From Vombatus ursinus (lineage: Eukaryota; Chordata; Mammalia; Diprotodontia; Vombatidae): a DNA stretch of 64,000 bases. Positions 9,926-21,049 of this stretch are shown piece by piece. Under the pieces are notes generated by a model that saw only the letters and a list, made by a program, of their open reading frames with translations, was not told the DNA's origin and ran no database searches. A program made the position numbers and the translations under genes. Where the stretch lies: positions 719,518 through 783,517 of the forward strand of contig NW_020949602.1 of the NCBI RefSeq assembly GCF_900497805.2, written 5' to 3'. Position 1 is the stretch's first letter. Every line of letters begins with the position of its first letter.

Positions 9926-11570
9926 AGTTGGTAAAAGAGACGACAAACTAGGTGATAAGTAAATTCATCTTGTTTTATTCCCTTAAGTTAGCAGCATGTA
10001 ACATGTTATATGGAGGCAGAGCTTTAACTCTGACGGAATCAAGCAATTTTTGGAGGACATTGAAACCCTGACCCAGGATGTCCGTGTTACTCAGTTTATG
10101 ATCTCCATTTGTTTCACCAGAGTATGAGAAAGGAAATTTAAACAAGATAGGCAAACGTCAGATCCAGGATATCTGTGTTTCCTTTACCACCATCAAGGCA
10201 GTGTCTGGGTCAAAGGTGCCTGAGTGGTCATAAACATAAGAATGCTCTTGATCAACTTTAGCTGCTGACACAGGAAGGGGCATTCTTAGTTCACTCAGAA
10301 AGAAAAGATTAATTCAGGTTTTTGGCCCTTACTGGGGCTCAATTGATTTTAAATGATTATCAGGGTCCAGCGGCCAGCTATAGATCAGGCTGACTGGAGA
10401 TGGTCCCCATTGCTCTGTATACAGTAGGGATGTAAAGTCTGTCAAACAAGTGAATGGGTAACACTAAATGAAGGCAAGGGTGACTCCAAGATTCCACTCT
10501 CACCCTCTGCTGTTTAACTTTTACATTATCCCTCTGCTGATCATCATCTCAATGCCCTTCTATTTCACATCTTTGTTCTTACTCAGCACACCTTCTTACC
10601 CACCCAAAACTCTGAATATTTTGGAGAGGTGCTACTGCATCCACGCACTTGAAAATTAAATCAAGGTGTGATTGACTCATAATGTAGCATGTCCTCTACA
10701 GCTAATTCCCCAACTCCTACCCCAGTGGGTAAGCTAGGTGCCCAGAGGGTGGCTGACTATTTTCTCTTCAATGTTCCAGTGACAATTCTGAGGGGCTGGG
10801 GTTTCTACTACAGTTGCTCCTGAGCCCTCACATTGTGAGAGGGGGGTGTTCCACACAGATTATCAGCCAGGCTTAATTAGGTTTTAGAAAGGATATTTTA
10901 CGAAGCAGGTACAGCAAAAAGTTGTTACAGAAACTTTCCCCCAACTAGGAATGTACTTTCCCTTTGCATTCACAAATCCTTGGGGAGAGTGGGTTCAAAC
11001 TTAGAGAGCACATTTGGCCAAAGTATAAACTCAAGGCTCTTGGAAATCCTTTTGTCCCTTTGTAGAGTCCTAGAGTTCCCCTTTGTGAACGCTGCGGGGC
11101 TCTGAGGCTTGGTGACCTTGTGGAGCCGTGCCCTCAATGTGTCCAGTCTGCTCGAGCTGTACATCTCAGCTCCCCATGCAGGCACTGTTGCCCTAGGTCC
11201 ACTGCTATCATCGCTTACTAGACCTCCAGAGGTTCTCAAGGACATCAGCAAGTCAACGGGAAGGGAAAGGACAGAAACTCCATCCTCTCTCCCTCAAGGC
11301 AACCTCTTTTCAGGAGTCTTTCACTGACAACCACTCAATTGAACTGCTGTGGGAATCTGGGGTTCTGAACAGGCTTGCAGTTAGATGTAGGGCCAAATGC
11401 ATGCCTGCTTTCAGCCAGTGATTCAAAGTCTCTTTGAGCCTTTTAAAAGAATTCAATAATCATTTATACTTAGTTTACTTTTGAATGACTGCTTCTATGG
11501 GCTTCCTATGGTTCTACTAAGGGAGGGAAGCGTGACAATAGTCAGAGGTTTCAAACTGAAGGGGCCTTAG
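9926..11570. other. Intergenic DNA, nothing recognised
   Basis: No gene or named repeat could be supported. Open frames at 10468-10659 (plus) and 10970-11251 (minus) resemble no family I know and have no splice or codon evidence. The segment 10860-11330 has the texture of an old inserted element but could not be classified. Confidence 0.35.
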
Positions 11571-11945
11571 AGACCTTCTCATTCACTCCCTTACCTTTTC
11601 CAGATGAGGTACTAAGGTTGAGAAAGATTTAGCTATTTACTTAAGGTCACACAGTTGTAACTAAGCAAAGCCAGTACCAGGTCCTCTGATTTAAAATCCA
11701 AGACTCTTTCCAATATACCAGGATCCCTTTTGGTAATAAACAGACATTCATTAAGTACCTACTATGTGCCAGATGCTGTGCTAAGGGTTGGGGACACAAA
11801 GAGATGGGAAAGACAGTTCCAGATCTCCTTTTAAAGGCAGCAGAGCAAAGTGATGATTTTGGCTTCAGAGGATTTAGATTTGAATCCCCTACCCTTGTGC
11901 CCTGACCAGTCACTTTAACCCCTCAGGACCTCAGTTTCCTAAGGT
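11571..11945. repeat. MIR and L2 fragments in tandem
   Basis: A reverse MIR ('CTTAAGGTCACACAGTTGTA') is followed by a reverse L2 tail ('CATTAAGTACCTACTATGTG', 'CCAGATGCTGTGCTAAGGG') and then a forward MIR ('GGATTTAGATTTGAATCCCC', 'CCTCAGGACCTCAGTTTCCT'). Confidence 0.6.
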
Positions 11946-11984
11946 GGAAGTTGATAAAGAACACTTTCCATTTCTGAGTAGGTG

Positions 11985-12215
11985 TCCAAGTAGATGGACC
12001 TGGAGTCAGGAAGACTCATCTTCCTGAGATCAAATTTGGCCTCTGACACTTACTAGCTGCGTGGCCCTGAGCAAGTCACTTTGCCCTGTTTGCCTCAGTT
12101 TCCTGATCTGTAAAAAGAGATGGAGAAGGAAATAGCAAACTACTTCAGTTGCTTTGCCAACAAAACACAAATGGGGATGGGGGGTGGGTCCTGACTAAAA
12201 GAGACAGGGGAGGAG
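11985..12215 (+). repeat. MAR1-type marsupial SINE
   Basis: Forward copy with 'GACCTGGAGTCAGGAAGACT', 'CTGACACTTACTAGCTGCGT', 'CCTCAGTTTCCTGATCTGTA' and 'GGAGAAGGAAATAGCAAAC'. The RTE-like tail is shortened ('GCCAACAAAACACAAATGGG'). Confidence 0.8.
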
Positions 12216-12447
12216 GGGAGGGGTAGAGTAAGTTGCTCAACAACCCAGGAAGGTGCACCCCTGGGGACCCAGCCTCAGAGGAGCTCGGCACCCCTCTGCT
12301 GGCCCTCCCCATGCAGCCACAGCTAGAGAAGACCCGGAAAGGAAGGTTCTCTTCCAAAAATCCTTGGCCCTCATGTCCAAGGGTGTGACAGCATCACGAA
12401 AGCCGGACCTGCAGCTTGACCAGGGGACCCCCTATACGTATCGTCTC

Positions 12448-12545
12448 CCCCATTAGACGGCGGACTCCCTGAGGGCAGGGACTCTTCTGTTTGCATCCGC
12501 AGCCAGCAGCACATAACCCTAGGAGCACAGCACTTGCATTTAATC
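12448..12545 (+). repeat. L2 LINE 3' end
   Basis: 'CCCCCATTAGACGGCGGACT', 'CCCTGAGGGCAGGGACTC' and a decayed terminus just before the LRRC42 CpG island. Confidence 0.55.
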
Positions 12546-12579
12546 CATACTCCCTTTATTCATTCATTGGATTCCCCTT

Positions 12580-13960
12580 CTTTCTTCAGGCCCCTCCCCC
12601 TTCCACCCCGCAGCGCCTCGGCCCCCCTTTCCCCACCCCCCTTGTGCAGTCCTAGGTTCTCAACGGTTTCTCAGTATCCTCCCACACCACGCCGTTCGCC
12701 ACGCCCATCCAAGGCAAGAGCCTACACCTTGCCCCGCCCAACTAGGCTCACGCTAAAAGCAGTCGTCGGACTGCGCCCCGCCCCCAGTATCCGTCGCCAA
12801 TGACCGCCCTCCGCTCCACAGACACGCCCTCGCGGCGGCCCTAGATTTCCGCCCTGTCCCACTCAGCGCGCACCTTCCTCCCCTTCGCCCCGCCCCCTCC
12901 GTCTTCACCAATCCCTCCCTGGCCACGCCCCCTAGTCGTTTTCGCCAATCCCCTACCCGCTCCCTGGAGGCACCTCCCTTCGTTCGCTCCGCCCCCCGCC
13001 CCTCCCTCCTGGCTGGTTCCCGCCCCAGGATCCAGGGCTTGTGCCTCGCCCTCCGGCCCTTCCTCCCATGCCCGGGCACCCACTGTTCCCACCCCGGCCC
13101 TCCCTTCTGCCCCTCCCCGTCCTGAGTCGCTCCAACCCGCCCCATCAGATCCCTCCACTCGCCCCTAGCCAGACCCCGGTCTTCCTCACGTCCCGGCCCT
13201 TGCCGCGAACCCTAGGCTCGATCCGCCCGGCCTGCTGTCCGTCCCCGCCCCCTCCCAGCCCCGCCCCATCTCCCGCTAAGCCCCGTGGGAAGCTCGCCCT
13301 CTTCACCGGCCCCTCGGGCGCGCGCCCGCAGGAGAAAGGTGGGGGGAGAAGGGAGCACTCTTCGTCACGCGCACGCCCGCCCCGCCTCCCTCGCTGTCCC
13401 CGCCGGGTCCCCGCCCTGCCCCCGCCCCCGTCTCCGCGGCCGTGGTCGCTCTTCTCCTTGCCCGCGGTCTTCGGCATTTCGCCCAGGCCCCTGCCGCGCC
13501 TGCGCGTTTGCCGCGCCCGCGCGCCCGCGCGCACTCCCGGGCCCGCGCCTGCCCGGTTCGCGCGGCCGCGCTCTCGGGCTCGCGCCCCCCCTTCTTCCCC
13601 TTGCCTTCCCCCTATTCCTTTGCCCTCGGCCGGGTCCCGGGGCCCGACGGAGGGACTGACGGAGCGAGCCCGAGGCGGGAGGCTGGGGGTCGGAGCTGGC
13701 GGAGCCTTCGGAGCCGGGAGGAGGAGGAGGAAGAGCAGGGGGGCGCAGCAGCGGGGGTCCGAGCAGCTGCCCCCGAGGCGGCCGGGTGCAGGTAAGGGGG
13801 GAGGGGCGCAGCTTCGCGGGGCGGGGGGCTCCCCACCCAGCCAGCGGGAGGCCAACCGCCTCGTTTACAGATGGGGAGACTGAGGCCCAGGGAGGGTGAA
13901 TGACTTGCCCAAGGTCATACGGGTAGTAGGGCTCCGAGGTAGGACTTGAACCCAGGTCTT
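12580..13960. promoter_or_regulatory. CpG island, LRRC42 promoter
   Basis: The most CpG-dense block in the window, with many GC boxes (CCGCCC) and NRF1-like GCGC/TGCGCGT strings around 13310-13580. It ends in a purine-rich exon-like stretch with a strong splice donor at 13792. No TATA box is evident. Several long open frames cross it on both strands; their composition follows GC richness and they match nothing. Lying 8 kb upstream of the LRRC42 start codon and on the same strand, it is the best candidate promoter for that gene. Minus-strand transcription is possible but not shown. Confidence 0.75.
13600..13791 (+). other. LRRC42: LRRC42 non-coding exon 1 (5' UTR), start approximate
   Basis: The CpG island ends in GGCCGGGTGCAG followed by GTAAGG, a near-consensus donor at 13792. 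The first coding exon of LRRC42 has a 3' splice site only 14 bases before its ATG, so a separate upstream 5' UTR exon is required. This is the best candidate. The left edge (transcription start) cannot be read and is set by eye. Confidence 0.55.
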
Positions 13961-13972
13961 TTGAGGCCGGGC
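13862..13972 (-). repeat. MIR SINE, reverse, next to exon 1 of LRRC42
   Basis: 'TTTACAGATGGGGAGACTGA', 'GGCCCAGGGAGGGTGAATGA' and 'CTTGCCCAAGGTCATACGGG' are the reverse MIR core. It begins only about 70 bases past the donor, at the edge of the CpG island. Confidence 0.75.
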
Positions 13973-15880
13973 CTCGTTATTCGCTCGTACCGGGCGGGGC
14001 GGCACTTTACGCACGGTTGCCTTGGGGTTTGAGGAGGGGGATCTACGGGGGTCCACGAGTATTCGTTGAGAGAGGCTGGGGATAGGAGGGCCTGGGGGAG
14101 GGGAATGGGTGTGGCGATTTGGAAAGGGAGGGGTGGGGCGGGAAAAGAAGGAGAATCGGGTCCGAGAAGTGGGGAGATGAGCAGAAAATGGCGTGACCAT
14201 CTTTCAGCCCCCTTTCATTAAGCACCTACTGTGTGCTGAGCTTGGCGGCGGAAGCCCTGCCCCCGGGCAACTTCAGGGGGAGCAGCCCTGAGACCTGACA
14301 GTGGATACAAAGTAACCCCCGAATGACGGGGGAAGGGGGGAGGGAGCCCAGAATGTGGAGGAACCGCGACGGGCCCCCTCCCTGAGCTGAGAGTGCCTGG
14401 CATTCTGGGAGACTGCACGGAGGCCCAGGGGACTGGGGGAGGGGAGGGGGAGATTAGCCTGGGAGCAGGATGTGGGCTCAGGGTTGTCCTGGGGAGGGGG
14501 GCAGGGTATAGGGATGGGGGGGGAGCTGGTAAAAGAAGCAGGCCTTGGGCCCGAGCTGGGTATGAGTGCCGAAGCCGGGGCTTTGAGTTCAAACTGACCA
14601 TTGGGGAGCAGCTGGGCCCAGGAGAAGGGGGTGGCCCTGAAGGTTCTGGGGTGTGAGAACCGGAAAGCAAAGTGGTGAGAAACCTGCAAGGTCAAGGGAG
14701 GCCGGAGCGGAGGAGGGCTGCAGGACCTGGAAGGTCTGGGGAGGGGGGCGCTGCTGTTAGCTCATGGAAAGAGGACTGACTCCCCTCCTGACAGGGTCAG
14801 TGGGAGACAGTCTCCCTGGAATTCTGGGTGATGAGTCTGCAGCTAGTAGCCCTTCTTTCCTGTTGTGCCAACGTGGCCCGTTTTTGTCCTGGTGGAGTGA
14901 GCTGAGTAAGGCCCCTGGAGCCTCCATCCTTAGAGAGAAGGAGAGCTGGAAGAAGGGAGCTGAGAGGCCATCGAATCTGACACCCTCGTTTTACAGATAG
15001 GGAGACTGAGGCCTGGAGGGGTGTCACTGCTGCCTTCCTTGCATCCTGCCCCAGCCCCACCCTCAGCCCTAGTAGTTTTTGGCTAGGTGAAAGTCAGGGT
15101 GGCTGGCAGAGAAGGAAGGCATGTTTTCTTTCAAATAGTGGGTTCCTTAAGGTATCTTGTCTGCTTTCTCTTCAGATGGGACAATGGGATTGTTTTAGAG
15201 TAGTGAGTGGGGTGGGGGCTGGAGAGGACAGCCTAGCTCCTTCCCTTACAGACCCATTCGGTGCCTGCTGTTGAGTCGATGAATTAGGGGCTGGGGATAC
15301 CAGGACAAAAACACATAACCCCCTGAGCAATCTGCGGTGGTTGGAGAGGGGGGCCTATTGTCTGGACTGGCATCTAAAGTTGGGGGGCTGCCCTGGTGTG
15401 TGTGTGTGAGTGCGACCCCTGAAGTAAACAGGGAGCTGGCCCCGGAGCTGAACAGAATGGGCTGGCCAACTGGCCTTTGGGAAATAGCAAAATTCTCTTA
15501 ATGACCCCGAGCTTCTCCTTGAAACAGCGGCTCATCTCCTCCATCCCAGCATTATTCTGTCTATCACCGCTGATGGCTTCCAGTCATGGGACACGCAGCC
15601 TCTGAAGAATGGAAGCCAAGGCTCAGCCAAAGAGTGGCCAAGGGGCCTGGGATGGGCAGACGGGGTGGGGGTGGGTGGGGCAGTGAGGCAGAAAAAGAAT
15701 AAAGGATGTGGTCAGAGAAGCATTAGAACAAAGACGACTGGCCGTGGCCAGCCAGCCTGTGGGCTCTATTCGTGTCCTTGGGATAAGCCAGGCCCCCAGG
15801 AGGTGGAGTAGGTGCCGTGGTCAACCTCAGGAAGACAGAGACGAGATGCCCTCGAATGGCTTGAGCTGCATTAATGAGAC
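13973..15880. other. LRRC42 intron 1, 5' part, G-rich DNA
   Basis: GC-rich intronic DNA with many G-runs (for example 14428-14450, 14495-14523), plausible G-quadruplex material on the transcribed RNA. A short reverse L2 tail lies near 14212-14245 and a MIR piece near 14975-15030. No exon was recognised. Confidence 0.45.
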
Positions 15881-15884
15881 CGGC

Positions 15885-16020
15885 CATAGCAATAGCCAGC
15901 ATTTCTTTGGTGCTTTGCTTATGTATCTCAATTTGATCCTCATAACAGCTCTGGGAAGTAGGTACTACAGATGAAGAAACTGAGGCCCAGAGAGAGGTCA
16001 AGTGAGTTGGCCAGGGTGCT
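15885..16020 (-). repeat. MIR SINE, reverse
   Basis: 'ATAGCCAGCATTTCTTTGGT', 'TTTGATCCTCATAACAGCTC' and 'GATGAAGAAACTGAGGCCCA' give the reverse MIR from its L2-derived tail into the core. Confidence 0.75.
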
Positions 16021-16048
16021 CCTTGAAGATGTGAAAGGTGTCATGGAG

Positions 16049-16201
16049 GTAGGATCCACAGGCCTTGGGATTGGAGGCTGGAGGAAAAGAAGGCTGAGCA
16101 AGGCCATGGGAGCAGCCTTCCGGAAGTGGAAGGACCCTCGGGGCAGAACCCAGCAGGGCAGTGCAAAGTAGGATCCATAGGCCTTGGGACTGGATTGGAG
16201 G
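16049..16201. repeat. Short tandem duplication, first copy of a 76-bp block
   Basis: A 'GTAGGATCCACAGGCCTTGG' unit (16049) returns at 16168 as 'GTAGGATCCATAGGCCTTGG', a period of 119 bp. The 76-bp block between them (16088-16163) recurs at 17315-17390 with one mismatch. Confidence 0.8.
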
Positions 16202-17189
16202 CATCAGGCATGCCTCCCAGGTTATTGTGCCAGGGAGGAGGACGGTGTCCTCAGAAACGGGCCAGTTTAGGGGAAACACTGCAGGTTTTATGTTGGGTTT
16301 AGATGCTGTTAGATCCAGATGGAGAAGGAGAAGCAGCATGGGGGCTAGAGCCAGAGGCCTTCGCTCACGTCCTGGCTTTGCTAGAACAAGTCACTGGGTG
16401 TCTGGGAGCCTCTGAGGGGCCTTCCAGCTGTGAGTCCCCTATGAGGCGGGCAGTTGGTGACTTTGTGGGCTGGCTGCAGGTTCAGGAGTCATCTGTGTGG
16501 CTGTGACTGTTAAAGCCCCGGGAGCCCGCGCGATCCCAGAGAAGGTGGTGTAGAGAGAAGCAGGAGGAGAGCCTTGGGGGACGCCCCTGATGAGGGTTGG
16601 GAGGATGGGTCCCATCAGGTGGAGGGGCCAGAGCAAGGCTGGAGCAGTGGCTTCGAGTCCAAGAGAGCGGAGGTGTCAGGGCAGAGCAGGCCCGAGAAGA
16701 GGCCGTGGGGCTTCAGAGATGAGACGCTCACTGCAGGATGGGCCTGAGTGAGCAGCAGAGAGTGCTGATGAGGCCCAGGAACTCTCTGTCACTCTCAGCA
16801 GCAGCAAGATATGGGGTCACGACCTTTCACAGCCATCGCCTCATTTGTCCAGACTTTGGCCCAAGTCTGGGGCTACAGAGATGAATAAGACTTGGTCCCC
16901 GGCCCCTGGGCTCTCGGCTCTTAGCAGCGAGGGCACAGGGCCTGTGCACATCTACTGAGAGCCATAAGAAAGGACAGAACGAGATGGGGGCAGAGGCAAA
17001 GCCCGCAGAACAGCCCCTGGTCAGATGGAGAGGGGTTTGGTCAGACATCAGGGAAGACTTCCCAGAGGAGATGGCCTGTGCTCCTGGTAAAATGCAAAGG
17101 GGGGGGGTCCAGACGGTGTCTCTGGTTCCTTCCTGGTCTAGGTCTGGGGTCCTTGTCCCCCTTTAGGTGTGAAGGTAGGCTCAGGTGGC

Positions 17190-17460
17190 CTTTGGAGCAT
17201 CCAGAACTAGTCCTGCTGGGCTCTGCTCCAAAGTCTTGTGTTCAGTTCTGGGGCCCTGCATTCAGAGGCATGATCAAGATGGTGAAGGGCTTCCAGGCCC
17301 TGGCCCTGGAGAGAAGAAGGCTGAGCAAGGCCATGGGAGCAGCCTTCTGGAAGTGGAAGGACCCTCGGGGCAGAACCCAGCAGGGCAGTGGCAAAGAGGC
17401 CAGTGGACATCAGGAAGAGCTCTCTACCGCTGTGCTAAGTGAGACAGAAGCTGAGGCTGC
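17190..17460 (+). repeat. Unclassified amniote interspersed repeat, with second copy of the 76-bp block
   Basis: 'TGTTCAGTTCTGGGGCCCTG', 'ATCAAGATGGTGAAGGGC', 'GAGAGAAGAAGGCTGAG' and 'GACATCAGGAAGAGCTCT' follow the order of a dispersed repeat common in marsupial and reptile genomes; I cannot name its class. Positions 17315-17390 duplicate 16088-16163 at 75 of 76 bases. Confidence 0.5.
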
Positions 17461-18734
17461 CTGACCCCTTGTTGGACCTCATGCCCTCTGGCCCCTTCCC
17501 CTTGGGGCAGTGACAGAGGAGGGATACAGGGGGATTTGAGGGGTTGGCAGGGTCAAGTGGAGAGTTTTTTAAATGATGGTGGTGGAGAGAGCAGGTTGTT
17601 AGCAAGGCAAGGGAGAGGCAGGGACAATGTTTGTTTTCCTCCACAGCGGACATTCTGGGTCGCCCCCACGGGAGTAAGATGGGCCTGATTTTTACATGCG
17701 AGTTGGCCTGGACCATTGTTGGGTTCCTGAGCTTGTCAGGATGAGCGAGTGACTCCTGCCTGTCCTGGGCGTGGAGGATGTGAAGGACTGTCAGAGGAGA
17801 GGCCAGGCCATAGGCCTTAGAGCTCAAAGGGAGGTCCCTGGACAGCCGGAGTCCGGCTACCCCTCCCCCACCTTATTTTTCCCTGCGAGGCTGAGGTCTC
17901 TTGGAGCTGGGATTTGAACCTGGGTTGTCTGCCTCCAAAATGAGCATTTTGTGCGGTCCTGGAGTGGTTTGCATAGGTTCAGATGTCATAACGCACAGAA
18001 GAGAACAGGAAGGTTCAGAGAGAGGCCCAGACAAGCAGTGCTGCTTTGAAACTAAGTATAGAGTGATATTATTTTTAACAAGTCCAAGTGTGGGTCATGG
18101 ATTTGGACACCGACACAATTCTCTCTTCCCCTTCTCTGTCGATCTGCCTCAGACGCTTACGGAGCTGGGGGGGGCCCCCTTGGGGCAGGCCTCCGTCTCC
18201 TCACCTGTAAAGGCCTCTGAGGGCCCTCTCAGCACTGAATCTCTGAGCTCTGCAGTGCACAGGGGGAGTCAGGGCCAGAGCCCAGGGGTTGGATTCTGGT
18301 GGGGAGATGACTGAGTTGCGTATGGGAGCCGTGGGAGCCGAGGTATCCTGCCCGAGCCCCCGGGCAGGTCTGCAGTCTCCTGGGCCCTCCTCTTCACTGG
18401 CTCCCGGAGCTTCCTTTGGGGGAGTGCGTGAGTTGGAGAGATCCAGGCTCGCTGGGCTGCCGCACAGCCAGGGGATCCTGGAGAAGGATGGAGGCGCTTT
18501 GGACTTTGAGGTGTGGGACAGCATGGCCCATGTTGTTGGGGCCCAGAACCTCAGGACAGGAGGAACTTGTCTTTTTTTCCTGCTCATGTAGACGGTTTGC
18601 TGGGCCGCAGGAGTCCAGGGCAGCAAGCAGCCAGAGGCCCAGCTCTGCCAGTTAGGTTTGTGTGAGGAGCGCTGGGTGTGGAGCCCGGGCAGGTGCCGCC
18701 CGCTCCACTCACCCCCAGACCTGGACCCTACTGG
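17461..18734. other. LRRC42 intron 1, mid part
   Basis: Mostly unrecognised intronic DNA. A MIR-like piece sits near 17890-17945 ('GCTGGGATTTGAACCTGGGT') and another near 18180-18245. The 229-aa minus-strand open frame at 18201-18890 has no family resemblance and runs across a MIR, so I do not call it a gene. Confidence 0.4.
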
Positions 18735-18885
18735 CGGGGTGCTGGATTGGAGGACCTGGGTTCGAATGCTAGCTCCACCACTTACTGCCTGGGTGGCCTG
18801 GGGCAAGTCACTGAGCCTCAGTGGACTTCTGTTCTTCATCTGTAAAATGGGAGAGTTGGACTCTGTGAACCCTTCAGGCTTGTGA
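18735..18885 (+). repeat. MIR SINE, forward
   Basis: 'GAGGACCTGGGTTCGAATGC', 'TAGCTCCACCACTTACTGCC', 'GGGGCAAGTCACTGAGCCTC' and 'CTTCATCTGTAAAATGGGAG' give nearly the whole MIR head and core. Confidence 0.85.
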
Positions 18886-19399
18886 GGCACTTCCAGGATT
18901 TCCAGTTCTTGGGTCCCTGGGCCCAGTCAGACTCTCAGTGCTCACCCCAAAGAGCCCAGGCCCTGTGGTCTGCCCTGCAGACAGTGAACCCAGCCCCGGG
19001 CCCAGCACTCCTTGGGCCATGGCATCCGGCTTCTTAATGCATTCCTTTGCATTACCCACAGTTCCCATGGCGGCCTCCTCCTGAATTCCCACCCCCCACC
19101 CCCAGCCGTCTGATTGCGTGTGCGCTTGGCAGGGGTCAGGCGGGCGGGAGAGCGAGGCCCCTGCTCTTCTAGGACACCAAAGAGGGCTGGAGACCCCAGG
19201 CCCAGAGGGAGCCGACGCCGAGTCGGTGCTAGAACCCAGGCTGGGGCCATTTCAGCCTCCCCTTCAGGGGCCACCTCATTGGTCGCCTCCTCCAGGAAGC
19301 CTCTCCAAAACTGAAGCATCCTTTTATCCCCAAAGAGTCTGCTCTCTGTGTCTGGAGCTCTCTTTTGTCCCCACCACACTGCACCTGGTGTCATTCTTC

Positions 19400-19735
19400 A
19401 TTTTCTAGGTCAGTCAGCAAGTGCTGGTCAAGTGTTGACTTTGTGCCAGGGACTGGGGACACGAGAAAGGCAAACACATGGTTCTTAGCCTCCAGCGGAC
19501 AGCAACTGTGTGTGCACGGGATTTGTGCGGTGTAGATGGGAGGCCATCTCAGGGGGAAGGGAAGACTCCTGCAGAAGGCAGGCTTTGGGCTGGGTCTTTA
19601 AGGAAGACAGGAGGCAGAGGTAAGGGGGGGAGCATCAGAGCAATAGGGGACAGTTGATCAGTCAGCACTCATTTATTAAGCACCAGCTGTATGCCAGGCA
19701 CTCTGCTAAGCACTGCAGAGGCCCCAGTTGGGAGG
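19400..19735 (-). repeat. L2 LINE 3' UTR pieces, reverse
   Basis: 19400-19640 runs from a decayed L2 terminus ('TTGACTTTGTGCCAGGGACT') into the 3' UTR ('ACTCCTGCAGAAGGCAGGCT', 'TCTTTAAGGAAGACAGGAGG'). A second terminus starts at about 19660 ('CTCATTTATTAAGCACCAGC', 'TGTATGCCAGGCACTCTGCT'). Confidence 0.65.
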
Positions 19736-20774
19736 TGGCTCATGGCAGCGAGAAGGCCACTGTCCCTGCGTCATAGAGAGTACGTGGAAGGGAGTGAGGT
19801 GTCGGGCTGGAAAGGAAGAGGGGTCCTTTGGTTTGGGTTACATTGCCTTCTCCTGGAAGATGAGGCCTGGGTCGTTTTCAGCCTTGTGTGTACAGCAGTT
19901 TGTTAGTAAACGCTTGGGCTGAACCGAATTGTCGCCATCCCTCCTTTGACGGGCAGTGGAGCTCATAGGCCTTTGAGGATCCCTCGTGCTCCCTCAGTCC
20001 CCACTAGGCTGAAGCTCCCAGGCTCGGGAGGCAGCTGCGGCTCCCTCCTCAACGGAGTATTGCTCAGCCAGTAGCAGGGGAGGCTGCTGAAGCAGGGCTG
20101 TTCCCTGGCAGCCCAGGCGCTTCCCCCTCCCACCCCCAGGAGCGCCTTTCACTCGCACACCTGTGTCTGGCAGGAGCGTGGCCGTCTCCAGCTGCCCCGG
20201 GCAGGGCAGCGGGGACGTCCTTGCCGGAGGGATCTCGGCTCTGCGGGGCCTCAGATCTCAGTGCGTGCTGCAGTTCTCAGGCCCACCGCCATGCTGTTTT
20301 AGCAGAAGCCGCCGGGAGTGGGAAAGAAGCACAGCCCCTCTGGAGAAAAAGTCGAGTTTTGTGTGTGCATAAAAGGTTGGGGTTTTCAGCCTTCAGCGTG
20401 GCCCTTGGCTCCACGGCGACTCTGTCAGTCTTGCCTGGGAGCAAGGCTGGTCTCCTCCCAGGAGCCACCTTTTTGGGTTGAGTGGCGATTTCTTCTTTGG
20501 ATGCTGCCGAAGTTGTAAAACGCTAGGATTTCGAATTGGAAGGGACCTCCGTGTCCAGGCCCCCCCAAGTCCCACGCCTTCATTTTATAGGAAACTGAGG
20601 CACAGAGCGCATAAGTGTTTGCCCACAGTCACATGGTGGAGCAGCAGCAGAGCCACGTCCAGGGCTGACACTTGCTTTGTTTTTTCCCTCTGAGGCCTGT
20701 TCAACATCTAGTCCGTTTGGACATCATATTCTGAATCGCCAGGTCTTATGGATACAGTGTTTATATACTTATTG
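19736..20774. other. LRRC42 intron 1, 3' part
   Basis: Little recognised except a MIR-like segment near 20520-20665 ('GGAAACTGAGGCACAGAG', 'CCCACAGTCACATGGTGG'). No exon or RNA gene seen. Confidence 0.4.
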
Positions 20775-21025
20775 GGGCAGCTGGGTGGCGCCACAGTGCA
20801 TAGAGTGCCAGGCCTGGAGTCACGAAGACTCATCTTCCTGAGTTCAAATCTACCCGCAGATACTTACTAGCTGTGTGACCCTGGGCAAGTCTCTTAACCC
20901 TGTTTACCTCAGTTTCCTCGTCTGAAAATGAGCTGGAGAAGGAAATGGTGAAGCTCTCGAGTATGTCTGCCAAGAAAAGCCCAGATGGGATCATGAAGAG
21001 TCAGATAAGACTAAAATGACCTAAC
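20775..21025 (+). repeat. MAR1-type marsupial SINE
   Basis: Complete forward copy: 'GGGGCAGCTGGGTGGCGCCA', 'TTACTAGCTGTGTGACCCTG', 'CTCAGTTTCCTCGTCTGAAA', and the RTE-related tail 'GCCAAGAAAAGCCCAGATGG' to 'GTCAGATAAGACTAAAATGA'. Confidence 0.87.
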
Positions 21026-21049
21026 CAGACATCCTGTTGTGTGGGCGTC

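Noticed and set aside
10860-11330. Texture suggesting an old inserted element, possibly LTR-derived
   Set aside because: No terminal motifs, target duplications or coding resemblance that would support a call.
13145-13200. A possible minus-strand splice donor in the 13-kb island (GACGTGAGGAAG) for an HSPB11 upstream exon
   Set aside because: Single weak motif in GC-rich DNA, and no matching acceptor directly upstream of the HSPB11 ATG. Kept only as an alternative in the promoter finding.
13041-13883. A 280-aa open frame and a 236-aa opposite frame in the LRRC42 CpG island
   Set aside because: Both are Pro/Arg/Ala-rich products of GC-rich DNA with few stop codons. They match no family and cross a splice donor at 13792.
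18201-18890. A 229-aa minus-strand open frame in LRRC42 intron 1
   Set aside because: No family resemblance, and its left part runs across MIR sequence; no splice or codon support.
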